Part shown: positions 41,776-50,312 of the stretch, piece after piece
Position numbering within the stretch: position 1 is the stretch's first letter
Layout: the number at the start of each line of letters is the position of its first letter
NCBI RefSeq assembly: GCF_016905445.1
Contig: NZ_JAFEXF010000002.1
Span: 1 to 64,000 of the forward strand
DNA from: Streptomyces sp. G44
GTDB lineage: Bacteria > Actinomycetota > Actinomycetes > Streptomycetales > Streptomycetaceae
Direction of reading: 5' to 3'
Length of the DNA: 64,000 nt
Program-made: the position numbers and the translations under genes
Notes under the pieces: model-generated
What the model was told of the DNA's origin: nothing
The model's input: only the letters and a program-made list of their open reading frames with translations
Databases searched by the model: none

Positions 41776-42977
41776 CGCGGGCGGCCCCGGTGTGCGGAGG
41801 CGGTGCTGCCCGGGGGCTGCCGGGCGGCCGAGGTGGGGAGCTGCTTGCCGAGGGTGAGGGGCGCGATCTTCTTGACGCCGACAGCCTTGATGACGGCGGC
41901 GGTGACGGCGTCGCGATCCTCCACAGGAGCGATGCCGACCAGGTTCGCGAGCGCGGCTTTGGTGCCGAGGACGGCCTCGGTCTTCTGGTAGCTGAGCAGT
42001 TCTCGCAGTTGGGGGGCCCAGCCCAGCTCGCCGAGTTCGACTTGGTGGGCGAGGTGTCGGGCGACCCGGACCACCCGGGCATCGATCCTCAAGGCCAGGG
42101 CGAGGTCATAGTCCGTGCCGATCTGGATCTGCACGCTGAACCGGCTCGCGAGCGCCTCCGTCAACACCGCGCCGTGGACGCCGGGATTGTGGCCCGCCAC
42201 TACGTAGAAGCCCGGCTCGGCCTTGATGGTCTCGCCCTTGTGGGCTTTGACCTGGATCTGCCTGCGTCCGTCCATCGCGGGATACAGCGCCGCCAGGACC
42301 TTCGGTGAGATCAAGGTGGCATCGTCGATCAGCAGGGCGCGGCCCTCGGTCATCGCGGTGACCAGCGGACCGTACTGGAAGACGTAGCCTCCGCTGTCGG
42401 CTTGTGTGTACTCGCCGATCAAGTCGCCGACCGTGGTGTCGCCGTCACCGGCGACCGTGAGCAGGTCCGGGAACGCCGCCTCGACCAGACTCGTCTTGCC
42501 GGTGCCCGGAGGGCCGTAGAGCAGCACCGGCACGTCGGCGTCGCGCAAGCGATTCAACGCCTCGACGTCGGGCAGATCGGCCAGCTCCCGGGGGTGGTAG
42601 AGCTGGCCCCCCGCGCGGCGGATCGGGCCGGTCTGCTTGGGGGTGGCTGCTGCGGTAATGGTCGTGCGGGCCGTGGCCGCCTGGGCGCGGGGAGAGTGGG
42701 TGCCCGGTGGGCTGATCACAGCGGTCTGCGCGGCTGCGGAGGTCTTCGCGTTCGCGCGGAACTCCGGTTGTCCGGTCCCGCCTTGGTCGGCCTCGCCGCG
42801 TCGCACCAGGGTGAGGGCGGCGTTGCGGACGGCGCCGTGGGAGTGGCCCAGCTGCCGGGCCATGTCCCCGATGGTGAGCGTGTCCGCCGGCCGGTCGGCC
42901 AGCAGCCGTGCCACCTTGGCCCGTAGTTCGCCGCCCTTGGTGCGCGCTGGACTGGTAGACGGTCCGGGTGTGGTCAA
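41772..42977 (-). CDS. MoxR/CbbQ-like AAA+ ATPase with N-terminal winged helix, Arg tail
   Basis: 401 residues from TTG 42977, with GAAGGGG upstream. Residues about 12-60 form a helix-turn-helix (KVARLLADRPADTLTIGDMA, RQLGHSHGAVRNAALTLV). The AAA+ core has Walker A YGPPGTGKTSLVE near 154, Walker B ALLIDDATLI near 215 and GHNPGVHGAVLTEALASRF as sensor/arginine region. It should energise the VWA protein encoded next. It ends TASAHRGRPR after a Pro/Ser linker. The HTH suggests DNA targeting of the pair. Confidence 0.85.
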   Translation of the reverse strand: MTTPGPSTSPARTKGGELRAKVARLLADRPADTLTIGDMARQLGHSHGAVRNAALTLVRRGEADQGGTGQPEFRANAKTSAAAQTAVISPPGTHSPRAQAATARTTITAAATPKQTGPIRRAGGQLYHPRELADLPDVEALNRLRDADVPVLLYGPPGTGKTSLVEAAFPDLLTVAGDGDTTVGDLIGEYTQADSGGYVFQYGPLVTAMTEGRALLIDDATLISPKVLAALYPAMDGRRQIQVKAHKGETIKAEPGFYVVAGHNPGVHGAVLTEALASRFSVQIQIGTDYDLALALRIDARVVRVARHLAHQVELGELGWAPQLRELLSYQKTEAVLGTKAALANLVGIAPVEDRDAVTAAVIKAVGVKKIAPLTLGKQLPTSAARQPPGSTASAHRGRPR

Positions 42978-42989
42978 AACGAGGCCCCT

Positions 42990-43357
42990 TCAACAGGTAC
43001 GGGTGCGGGCGGGGTCGGCGATGCCTTGGAGAGGCTGGCCGCTCTCGGAGCGGATCACGGACTGTGCCGACATCGGCGACCGGGCCAACCGGGGCGTGCC
43101 GTCGGCGCTCACCGGCCGACCGAGGGCTCGGTACAGGTGCAGGGGATGGCTGGCGACGGGCAGCTCGCTGGCTGCCGAGCAGGCCCGTAGGTCCGCTCCG
43201 TACCGGGTTCCGTCGCCCGGCAGGGGCAGCCTGACGTCTCTTCGAAGCCGGACTGGAGCAGGATCCGCCGGGCGGCGGCGTTGTAGCCGGTGGTGGTGGT
43301 CTCGCCGGTGGTGGTGTGCCGGATCGGCATGAACGGCTCTGCTGGCGTTTCGGGCAA
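42990..43357 (-). pseudogene. Small accessory gene with a frameshift
   Basis: TTG 43357 lies seven bases after AGGAG. The first frame reads MPIRHTTTGETTTTGYNAAA and RRILLQSGFEE; near 43245 the sequence GAGAC shifts it, and the next frame reads VRLPLPGDGTRYGADLRACS, LYRALGRPVSADGTP and stops at 42990. A 2-bp GA duplication would explain this. The joined product has the LL-x-x-GF module seen in 46955 and 47308. Confidence 0.6.
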
Positions 43358-43426
43358 GGCGGGTCTCCTATTGGTGGTGGTGGGAAAGCGGTGGGGTGTC
43401 GGACGCTCCTTGTAGGGAGCGGGTGT

Positions 43427-44692
43427 TCAGCGGGCGGCGTGAGCCGGTGTGCGGCGGTGCCTGCCCCGGCGGTGAGCGGTGGCGCCGAGGACGGCGAGAT
43501 GACGGCGCGCGGTGAGCAGGACGGTCAGGGTGAGCGCGGCGCCCGCCACGGGAAGAGCCGGGCCGATCAGGGGGTGCTCGGCAAGCGCGCCGGACAGGGC
43601 GGTCCCGGCGGCCTGGCCAGTGCCGACCGCGGCGATCAGCCAGGCGTACGCCTCGGTGGTGGTGCCGGGCGGGGCGAGGGCGTCCACGGTCAGGAACGCC
43701 AAGGTGATCACGGCGGTGAGCAGCAGACCCGGTACTGCCGTCAGCACGATGGCCGAGACGGGCCCGGTGACGGCCATCAGCGGGAGCCATCCGACGGCGA
43801 ACAGCAGGGCTACCGACAGCAGTTGCGCGGTGAGCGTGCCGGGCCAGGTGTGCCGCCCGTACAGGAAGCCACCGATGAGGCTGCCGGTGGACAACGCGGC
43901 GGGGATGAGCCCGGACAACAGGTCCATCCGGAGTTGGTCGGCGAGGGCGACGGCCCACACGTTCATCGCTCCCAGGGCGAAACCGACGCCGCTCACCGCC
44001 ACGAACAACCACCGCAGCCCCGCGTGCGTGAGGGGCCCGAGCGTCCCAGTGCGCTGGGGTGCGGGAGCCGGGCGCCAGCGGCGCGAGGGCGCGGCACTGA
44101 GCACCACGGCTGCGCCGAGCAGTCCGAGCGCGGCGCTCACCACCATCGCGGTGCGCGGTCCCGCCGTCGTGGACAGCGCCGCGACCAGCGGGGGGCCGGT
44201 GACGTAGATCAACCCTTGGGCGCCGGTGTCCAGCGCGAGCGCGGCCCGGCGCTGTGCCTCGTTGGGCAGGACCACGGGCCACAGGGCCCGCAGTCCTGCT
44301 TCCAGCGGCGGAGTGCTTAGCCCGGCGATCGCGACCAGAGCGGCGGCCAGGCCGGGCCGGGCGGCGACCTCGACCACCGGCAGGGCGAGCAGGCAGACGG
44401 TGGTGAGCAGGACCGCCGACGCGGTGACCAGAGTCTGGCCGCGGCGATCGACCATCCGGCCCAGCACCGGCTGCCCGACGGCGGAGGCCAGTCCGTACAG
44501 CGCACACAGTAGGCCGCCCGTCTTCAGCGATCCGCCTTGGTCGGCGACGAGGAGGAGGATCGCGACGGGCGCCATGGCGTTAGGCAGGCGTCCGAGCAGC
44601 GTGCCGAACAGCAGGCGGGCTACGTGGCGTTGCGCGAGCAGCGGGCGGGAGCCGGTGGTGGAGGTCAACGCGTGCTTTCTGAGGTGAGGCAC
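43427..44692 (-). CDS. MFS transporter
   Basis: 421 residues from GTG 44692 with about twelve membrane segments, for example FGTLLGRLPNAMAPVAILLL and WLFVAVSGVGFALGAMNVWA. GQPVLGRMVDRRGQTLV between segments 2 and 3 is the MFS GxLxDRxGR-type loop. It probably exports a small molecule or drug. The cytoplasmic tail is unusually basic (HLAVLGATAHRRGRHRR, ending HAAR). The cargo cannot be predicted. Confidence 0.85.
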   Translation of the reverse strand: MPHLRKHALTSTTGSRPLLAQRHVARLLFGTLLGRLPNAMAPVAILLLVADQGGSLKTGGLLCALYGLASAVGQPVLGRMVDRRGQTLVTASAVLLTTVCLLALPVVEVAARPGLAAALVAIAGLSTPPLEAGLRALWPVVLPNEAQRRAALALDTGAQGLIYVTGPPLVAALSTTAGPRTAMVVSAALGLLGAAVVLSAAPSRRWRPAPAPQRTGTLGPLTHAGLRWLFVAVSGVGFALGAMNVWAVALADQLRMDLLSGLIPAALSTGSLIGGFLYGRHTWPGTLTAQLLSVALLFAVGWLPLMAVTGPVSAIVLTAVPGLLLTAVITLAFLTVDALAPPGTTTEAYAWLIAAVGTGQAAGTALSGALAEHPLIGPALPVAGAALTLTVLLTARRHLAVLGATAHRRGRHRRTPAHAAR

Positions 44693-44710
44693 CCCGGGGC
44701 CGGGGTAGTG

Positions 44711-45877
44711 CTAGCGGCGGCTGGCAGGGCCGGGGATGTGGGGTGCGGCCGGTCCTGCGGGCGGTGTGGCCGACGGTGCCGGGGGCGTGGGAGCGACGTG
44801 GAAGACGGGGCGTGGAGTGCGGTGGGGTGGCAGGACGCCGGCCCCGAGGCTCTCGGCGGCGGACTCGATTTCCTCTCTCAGCGCGCCCAGTTGCCGTGCG
44901 AGCACGGAAAGGCGGGCGGCGGAGTGCTGGCCTTGTTTCGTTTCCAGGGCGTCGGCGAACTTCGCGGCCCGGTCCAGGAGTTCGCCCAGGCGGGGAAGCG
45001 GGCCCCGGGAGAAGCCGGAGTCGTCGACGGCGTCGAGCAGGGCCATGTAGACGTCCCCGGTGTGCCGCGCCTCGTCGACCTGCCGGACCAGCTTCGCAAC
45101 CGGGGCCTCCGCTGCGGGAGCCTGGGGCGCGAAGGGAGCGATGTCCGGGTGCAGGACCCCTGCGGGTACCGCGGGCGGGGACGCTTCGACTGCCTTCTGC
45201 AGGGTGTCGTAATGGCCCAGGACCCGCATCTGCTCGCTGCCGAGTTCGCCTGCCAGGACCACCACCGTCTGCTCGCCCTGCTCGACGAGATACGCCAGGG
45301 TGATCAGCTCGTTGCTGGCGCTGTACCAGACATCGGTCGTGTCCAAGTCGCCGCGCTCCCATGCTGCTTGCGCACGTCCCTGCCACAGCCGGAGTTCTTC
45401 ACCGCTCAGGGGTGGGGCGACAGGGCGGTGCTGTCCGGCGAGGTCAGCAATGATGAAGGACCTCTCAGCCCAGGCCAGCACGTAGGGCCACAGCTGGAGG
45501 TGACGGACTCGGGAGGCATCGGGCTCGTCCTGGCCGGCGGGCGCGGACCATATGCGGTGGATCTGGTCGGCGGCGTGGGCCATGTCGTCGATCAGCGCGC
45601 GCCAGGCGGCATGGTGCCGGGCCGGCGGCATGGCGTCCACGGCGCTCCGCGCGGCGGCCAGCAGCGTGTTCGTGTGCGGCAGTACGTGGCGCTCGAATGC
45701 CTCGGCGCTTTCTCGACGCCTGCCGCGCGCAATGACTGCTGCGGCGTGCGAGGCATCTGCGGCACCGGCCGCTTGGGACCAGGCACGCTCGTAACGCCCG
45801 TGGATCAGTGCGAACTGTGTCAGGAAGGCGTGGAGACCGTCGAGGGCGGTGCCGAGGCCGGTGGGGGTGTCGGTGAT
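44711..45877 (-). CDS. Helical accessory protein with probable ATC start, Arg tail
   Basis: 388 residues if it starts at ATC 45877, six bases after GGAG. Between the upstream TGA (45923) and the first GTG (45640) there is no ATG, GTG or TTG, yet the frame is clearly protein-like (DTPTGLGTALDGLHAFLTQF, ALIHGRYERAWSQAAGAA, VLPHTNTLLAAARSAVD). It continues in frame with the upstream gene, so stop readthrough is a second possibility. The rest is helical (LWPYVLAWAERSFIIADLAG, LGALREEIESAAESL). It ends HIPGPASRR. Confidence 0.65.
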   Translation of the reverse strand: MTDTPTGLGTALDGLHAFLTQFALIHGRYERAWSQAAGAADASHAAAVIARGRRRESAEAFERHVLPHTNTLLAAARSAVDAMPPARHHAAWRALIDDMAHAADQIHRIWSAPAGQDEPDASRVRHLQLWPYVLAWAERSFIIADLAGQHRPVAPPLSGEELRLWQGRAQAAWERGDLDTTDVWYSASNELITLAYLVEQGEQTVVVLAGELGSEQMRVLGHYDTLQKAVEASPPAVPAGVLHPDIAPFAPQAPAAEAPVAKLVRQVDEARHTGDVYMALLDAVDDSGFSRGPLPRLGELLDRAAKFADALETKQGQHSAARLSVLARQLGALREEIESAAESLGAGVLPPHRTPRPVFHVAPTPPAPSATPPAGPAAPHIPGPASRR

Positions 45878-45922
45878 GAGGTTCTCCGGAACAGGGGGCG
45901 GTGCGGTGGCCGCCTGCGGGGT

Positions 45923-46933
45923 TCAGCGGCGTACACCGCGGGCGGCGGCTACTGCCGGCGGGGGCAGTGCGGATGTGGTGAGTGCCTTGGGCTTTGCCGG
46001 GGCGACGGGTGCAGCGGGTGTGGCGGCGCGGGCCATTTCGATCAGCTCCTCGCCGTCGACGAGCCACACCGCCCCCGCATCCGCGAGGGCCTCGGGGTCA
46101 GGGTCGTCCAAGTCGTCGAGATTCAGGCCGTCCTCCATGCGATCAAGGAAGGTGGCCTGTTCGGCCGAGAGCGGGGTGGTTTCGCGCAGGGTGGCGATGA
46201 ACGCGGTGGCGTGGGCGCGGAACCGGTACAGCGCCGCCTCCAGGTCCACGGTGTCGTACGTCCCTGGTTCGTGCTCCTGAGCCCAGCGCAGGTCCTCCTC
46301 CGCTTCGTCCAGTCGCGAGAGGTGGACGGCCCGCTCGTAGTCGGGCAGCAGACGCGTCTGGATGAACCGGGCGGCGAGCCGGGCGTCGGACGCGATGACA
46401 CTGCGCGGAGCCGGGGCTGTCACGCGGACGTAATCGGGGCTCGGGGTCAGAGCGCCGACGATGTACGAGCCGTCCGAGGGTCGTTCGGCCAGCAGCAGCT
46501 CGGTGCCGCCGCCGTCACGGAGGATCACCGCGAAGCCCAGACTGTTCGTCTCCAGGAGGCCGTGGAGTGTGCCGGTCTCCCACAAGTAGTCCCGCAGGTA
46601 GTGCCGGTCCTGCTGCTCTCGCAGGGGTTCGACGTCTGCCATCCAGTGGCCGGGCAGCGCCGCCACGATCGCCTCGGCGATGTCGCCGAGGTAGGGGCGG
46701 GGGTGAGTGGCCACGCTCACCTGGCAGTCGCGGGCGGCCTGGTGCAGATGCGTGAGGGCTTGGCGCGCCTGGGCCTGGTCATCCAGCGCCAGGGTGTGGA
46801 CCTGGTCGTGGTTCTGGGTGAAGCCGGACAGGTCGAGGGCGGTCTCGGCCCACCTGCGGCCGGTCCCGCTCGGCAGGGCGATGATCTTGTCGTGAGCGCT
46901 GAGGTACAGCGTGATCTTGGCGGATGGGGTCAT
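45923..46933 (-). CDS. Accessory protein, paralogue of 47778, Arg tail
   Basis: 336 residues from ATG 46933, with AAGG upstream. The N-terminal module reads ITLYLSAHDKIIALPSGTGR and ALDLSGFTQNHDQVHTLAL; ATHPRPYLGDIAEAIVAALP and GHWMADVEPL follow, as in the 47778 protein (TSPRPYLADFGDDLAARLPG). GFAVILRDGGGTELLLAERP and LLPDYERAVHL are the second shared block. A helical stretch with DRMEDGLNLDDLDDPDPEAL precedes the Ala/Pro tail VAAARGVRR. Function unknown. Confidence 0.75.
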   Translation of the reverse strand: MTPSAKITLYLSAHDKIIALPSGTGRRWAETALDLSGFTQNHDQVHTLALDDQAQARQALTHLHQAARDCQVSVATHPRPYLGDIAEAIVAALPGHWMADVEPLREQQDRHYLRDYLWETGTLHGLLETNSLGFAVILRDGGGTELLLAERPSDGSYIVGALTPSPDYVRVTAPAPRSVIASDARLAARFIQTRLLPDYERAVHLSRLDEAEEDLRWAQEHEPGTYDTVDLEAALYRFRAHATAFIATLRETTPLSAEQATFLDRMEDGLNLDDLDDPDPEALADAGAVWLVDGEELIEMARAATPAAPVAPAKPKALTTSALPPPAVAAARGVRR

Positions 46934-46954
46934 GGTGCCTTGTGTCGTGAGCAG

Positions 46955-47305
46955 TCAGCGTCGGGGGCGCTGCGTGGAGTTGGGGGTGGGTTGCGATGTC
47001 ATCGCGGCTCCGGTGCGCGTCGGCCACCAGTTCACGGGCGCGCGGTGCCCGGCGGCGGGGAGCAGGCTCGGGTCGAGGTCAACCTGGTAGCCTGCGGCGC
47101 TGAGCATCTGGGCGGCATGGGTGGCCTGGCGGTTTTCGTTCGCCTGGCCGGTGTCGAAGTGCAGCCGGATCCACACGCCGCTCAGGGTGGGGCGGAAGAT
47201 GAACCCTGCGCGGTCGAGGACCTGGGCGGCGAACTCGTCGACGGGGCCTTCGACTTCGACCTCTCCGCCGCGTTTGCGGGTGATGCGGATGGGCTCATTG
47301 CTCAT
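46955..47305 (-). CDS. Small accessory protein with LLxxGF-type module, Arg tail
   Basis: 116 residues from ATG 47305. RITRKRGGEVEVEGPVDEFA, AQVLDRAGFIFRPTLSGVWI and AQMLSAAGYQVDLDPSLLP form a strand-helix-strand-helix-strand unit similar to the 47308 protein next door. It ends NSTQRPRR. It starts only two bases after the stop of that gene. Confidence 0.7.
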   Translation of the reverse strand: MSNEPIRITRKRGGEVEVEGPVDEFAAQVLDRAGFIFRPTLSGVWIRLHFDTGQANENRQATHAAQMLSAAGYQVDLDPSLLPAAGHRAPVNWWPTRTGAAMTSQPTPNSTQRPRR

Positions 47306-47307
47306 GT

Positions 47308-47754
47308 TCACCGTCCCCGTCCCGGCCCGGCGCCGTGGGTAGGTCCGGCGATGGGGACCGTGGCCGGTTGGGCAGAGGGCCGTGCCGGGGCGGTGGACAG
47401 CGCGGGGGCGCGCTGTGGTGAGGTGGCCGCGGCGGTCTGAGCGATGTGCTGGCGGCGATCGAGTAGCGCGTTGCGCACGTACGGGCGGGCGGACTCGGGG
47501 GTGACCGCGGGGTCGAGCGAGTAGTCGGCCTGCACGGCGAAGCCGTGGGTGCGCAGGTCGTGGACGGCCTGGCGGGCGCGGCGGCGGCCGTCCTGGTCCG
47601 GTTGGGTGAGCCGGTAGAGGCCCGGGGTGGCGGGGACGGGCTCGAACTGCTCGCGGGTGAGCAACCACTCGCTCAGGTACGGGGTGACCGCGGCCGTGGG
47701 GGCGGCGACGAAGCCGTGTTCGGGGTGGACGGCGAAGTGGAAGTGGTCGGACAG
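47308..47754 (-). CDS. Small accessory protein with probable CTG start, Arg tail
   Basis: 148 residues if it starts at CTG 47754, eight bases after AAAGGA: LSDHFHFAVHPEHGFVAAPT. No ATG, GTG or TTG precedes residue 32 after the upstream stop, and the reading is protein-like from the CTG. EWLLTREQFEPVPATPGLYR, VHDLRTHGFAVQADYSLDP repeat the plan of the 46955 protein. It ends GAGPGRGR. Confidence 0.65.
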   Translation of the reverse strand: MSDHFHFAVHPEHGFVAAPTAAVTPYLSEWLLTREQFEPVPATPGLYRLTQPDQDGRRRARQAVHDLRTHGFAVQADYSLDPAVTPESARPYVRNALLDRRQHIAQTAAATSPQRAPALSTAPARPSAQPATVPIAGPTHGAGPGRGR

Positions 47755-47777
47755 AGGGCGGATCCTTTCTGCGGGGG

Positions 47778-48947
47778 TCAGCGGTGTGCCGCGGAAGGCC
47801 GGGGGACGGCGGACGGTGCCGGGCGGGCGGTGAGCAGGCGCGGGCTCGGCGCGGCCAGCGCCACTCGTCCGCCCGGGACGGCGGCGCGGGCCTGGCGCTC
47901 GAACGCCTCGCTGTCGGCGAGCCAGGTCTCGATCGAGGGCAGGGCGGCGAGCCCGAAGCGGCTGCGGGCCTGTTTCCACCCGTCGACGGAGAACAGGACG
48001 CCGCTCAGGGCCTTGTCCTCGTCCCGCGTGTCCTGGCTGTCGGCGATTGCTGTGCGCAGACGCTCCAGCGCGGCGGCGTCCTGGGGCCAGGGGGGCATGG
48101 CAGGGCGGCACCGGCTGAGCAGGACGGGAGCGTGCTCAAGGACGTCGCGGAAGGACAGCCAGGCGAAGTCGGCGAACGTGCGCTCCATCTCGGGAATCAT
48201 TCGGGCGTCGGCGAGCGGTACGCCGTCGCTGTAGCGGCCGGACGTCTTGATGGCCTGCAGGGTCTCGTACTCGGCCCGGATGCGCTCCAGTGCGCGCAGG
48301 ACCGTGTCGAGTCGGCGCTGGTGCAGGGCCCGGCTGTAGGAGGGCAGGAACGAGGTGGCGACGGCGCGGGCTGCGAGGTCCGGGTCGCCGGGCAGCACGA
48401 TGCTGCGGGGCGCATTCGGCTCCTCCCAGTTGTCGTCGTACTCCTCGGTCGCGAAGGCGCCCAGGAGGTATCCGCTGCTGTGCCCAGGGCGTTCGATCAG
48501 CAGTAGTTCGGTGTCCATCCCGTTCTTGAGGACGACCGCGGCGGGTACGGGGTCGTGGAGCAGCGCCTGGAGGAGGTCTCCGCTGTCCCACAGCGGGCCG
48601 ATGAGGTCCTCTTGCACCACGGGGTGGTAGTAGAGCTCCAGCTGCGCGCTCCAGGTGCCGGGCAGCCGGGCGGCGAGGTCGTCGCCGAAGTCCGCGAGGT
48701 AGGGACGAGGGCTGGTGGTGATGGTCGCGCCGTGCTCGCGGGCGCGGTGCACCAGGGCGCTGGCCATTTGCCGGGTGGCTGGCCAGTCGGCCAGTGGCGC
48801 GGCGAAGGCGCCGCCGTGGATCCGGTGGAATCCGGCTTCTTCCAGGGCGCTGGTGGCTCGGCGGTACTCCTCGCCGTAGGGGATGGCGACGAGCCCGTTG
48901 GCGCGACTGGCGCTGAGGATGATGTGCGTGGGTGGTGTGGGCGACAT
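47778..48947 (-). CDS. Accessory protein, paralogue of 45923, Arg end
   Basis: 389 residues from ATG 48947. HIILSASRANGLVAIPYGEE, SALEEAGFHRIHGGAFAAPL, TSPRPYLADFGDDLAARLPG, AVVLKNGMDTELLLIERPGH and SFLPSYSRALHQRR align block by block with 45923. A longer C-terminal helical domain (ERTFADFAWLSFRDVLEHAP, FSVDGWKQARSRFGLAALPS) is specific to this copy. It ends VPRPSAAHR. Function unknown. Confidence 0.75.
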   Translation of the reverse strand: MSPTPPTHIILSASRANGLVAIPYGEEYRRATSALEEAGFHRIHGGAFAAPLADWPATRQMASALVHRAREHGATITTSPRPYLADFGDDLAARLPGTWSAQLELYYHPVVQEDLIGPLWDSGDLLQALLHDPVPAAVVLKNGMDTELLLIERPGHSSGYLLGAFATEEYDDNWEEPNAPRSIVLPGDPDLAARAVATSFLPSYSRALHQRRLDTVLRALERIRAEYETLQAIKTSGRYSDGVPLADARMIPEMERTFADFAWLSFRDVLEHAPVLLSRCRPAMPPWPQDAAALERLRTAIADSQDTRDEDKALSGVLFSVDGWKQARSRFGLAALPSIETWLADSEAFERQARAAVPGGRVALAAPSPRLLTARPAPSAVPRPSAAHR

Positions 48948-48959
48948 GGGTCCAGATGG

Positions 48960-49499
48960 TCAGCGCGCAGTCCGTGACACGGCGACCGCGGGGGACGGGG
49001 ATGGAACGGGGGGAGATATCACGGGGGCAGTGGCTAGCCGGGGCTGTGTGGCTCTGCCGCCGGTCTCCGCGTGGAGCTGTGCAGCAGTGGCGATCAGCCG
49101 GGTCCGGGCTGTGCCGCACTTCTCGGCCGCGACGATCCGCAGTGCCTTGGCATCGCCTCGCAGGTGCGAGGTCTCCACCCCCGGGATGGCCTCCCGGTAG
49201 AAGCCGGTCGACACGCAGTCCAGGGCCTCGGTGAGCTTGCCCATCGCGCTGGTGATCGCGGTCATCGCCTCGGCGAGCCGCATCAGAGTGTGGCGCTCGG
49301 GGAGGTGGACCGTCTCGGGGTCGGCGAAGCGCTCTTGCGCGCGTTCGCCCGCGTAGGTCAGGTGATGGGCGAGCAGGGCGATGTCGTCGGTGAGCGCCGC
49401 TGCGTCCACATCCGCATGCGTGGTGGGAAGTTGAGCGGCGACGTCGTTGAGGCGCCGGGCGAGATAGTCCAAGGTCGCCTGGGTGACGCCGGAGGCCAT
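48960..49499 (-). CDS. Helical accessory protein, Arg tail
   Basis: 179 residues; ATG 49499 overlaps the stop of the glycosyltransferase gene (TGATG). TLDYLARRLNDVAAQLPTTH, IALLAHHLTYAGERAQERFA, LAEAMTAITSAMGKLTEALD and ARTRLIATAAQLHAETGG suggest a four-helix bundle, followed by a Pro-rich tail ending VAVSRTAR. Function unknown. Confidence 0.7.
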   Translation of the reverse strand: MASGVTQATLDYLARRLNDVAAQLPTTHADVDAAALTDDIALLAHHLTYAGERAQERFADPETVHLPERHTLMRLAEAMTAITSAMGKLTEALDCVSTGFYREAIPGVETSHLRGDAKALRIVAAEKCGTARTRLIATAAQLHAETGGRATQPRLATAPVISPPVPSPSPAVAVSRTAR

Positions 49500-50281
49500 C
49501 AGGACACCAGCTCCTGCCCGTGTACGCGTGAGTGGTGCAGCGCGGAGCGCAGTGCACGGCCGTGCCGGAAGGCGAATTCACGCGAAGGGCCCCGAAGATC
49601 GCGGTAGGCGACGGAGCCGCCGGCGGTCATCTGGGCGGAGTGCTGCCGGTAGAAATAGACGACGTGCGGCATCAGTTCGCCCGCGGCGAGGTTGGTCACG
49701 CCGTTGACCATCAAAAAGTCTTCCCCGGCAGGGAGGCCACCGTGTCCGCCCGCGGCGATGACAAGGTCGGTCCGGGCCAGGAGCATGGTCTGGCCAAGCG
49801 GGATCTGGGCCTCGGGACTGGTCCAGTACCCGGTCACGTCACCGGGCCGGTGCACGCCGGGCGGCGTCGGGCAGCGCCAGATCGAGGTCGAGCCGTCTTC
49901 GAACAGGTCAGCGCTCCAGCCCGCCACCCAGCCCAGACCGGTCTCGGTGATCCTCTGGTGCCGGATGGCGAGGCTGTCGTCCGGCACCAGGTCATCATCG
50001 TCCATGTAGCACACCAAAGGAGTGCGGACTGTGCGCAGACCGAGGTTGCGGGCAGCAGCTGCACCGACTGGGCGTGGCAGTTCGACCACCCGGATGCGGG
50101 CGTCCGTGGCCAGCGGTTCGGGCAGGAGCGCACGGTCGGCCCCGTCAAGTACGAGGGCGGCCTCCCACGGCACGGTCTGCCGCGACAGGCTGGCGTGCAG
50201 CTCGGTGAGGTATCCCAGGCGTTCGGGCCGAAGCCGGGTGGCGATGACGACCGTGATGTCGGGACGGGAATGCGGGGACAG
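49499..50281 (-). CDS. GT2 family glycosyltransferase with probable CTG start
   Basis: 260 residues if it starts at CTG 50281, six bases after GGAG: LSPHSRPDITVVIATRLRPE. The GT-A fold is recognisable from DITVVIATRLRP, ALVLDGADRALL, RPVGAAAARNLGLRTV and the metal-binding YMDDDDLVPDD near residue 110, with LPAGEDFLMVNGV as acceptor-side motif. It transfers a sugar from an NDP-sugar; whether to a protein, a lipid or a cell-wall polymer is not visible. A glycosyltransferase inside a conjugation cargo operon is unusual. It ends GQELVS, without Arg tail. Confidence 0.8.
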   Translation of the reverse strand: MSPHSRPDITVVIATRLRPERLGYLTELHASLSRQTVPWEAALVLDGADRALLPEPLATDARIRVVELPRPVGAAAARNLGLRTVRTPLVCYMDDDDLVPDDSLAIRHQRITETGLGWVAGWSADLFEDGSTSIWRCPTPPGVHRPGDVTGYWTSPEAQIPLGQTMLLARTDLVIAAGGHGGLPAGEDFLMVNGVTNLAAGELMPHVVYFYRQHSAQMTAGGSVAYRDLRGPSREFAFRHGRALRSALHHSRVHGQELVS

Positions 50282-50312
50282 GACGTTCTCCAGAGGCGAA
50301 GGGGGTGAGGGG

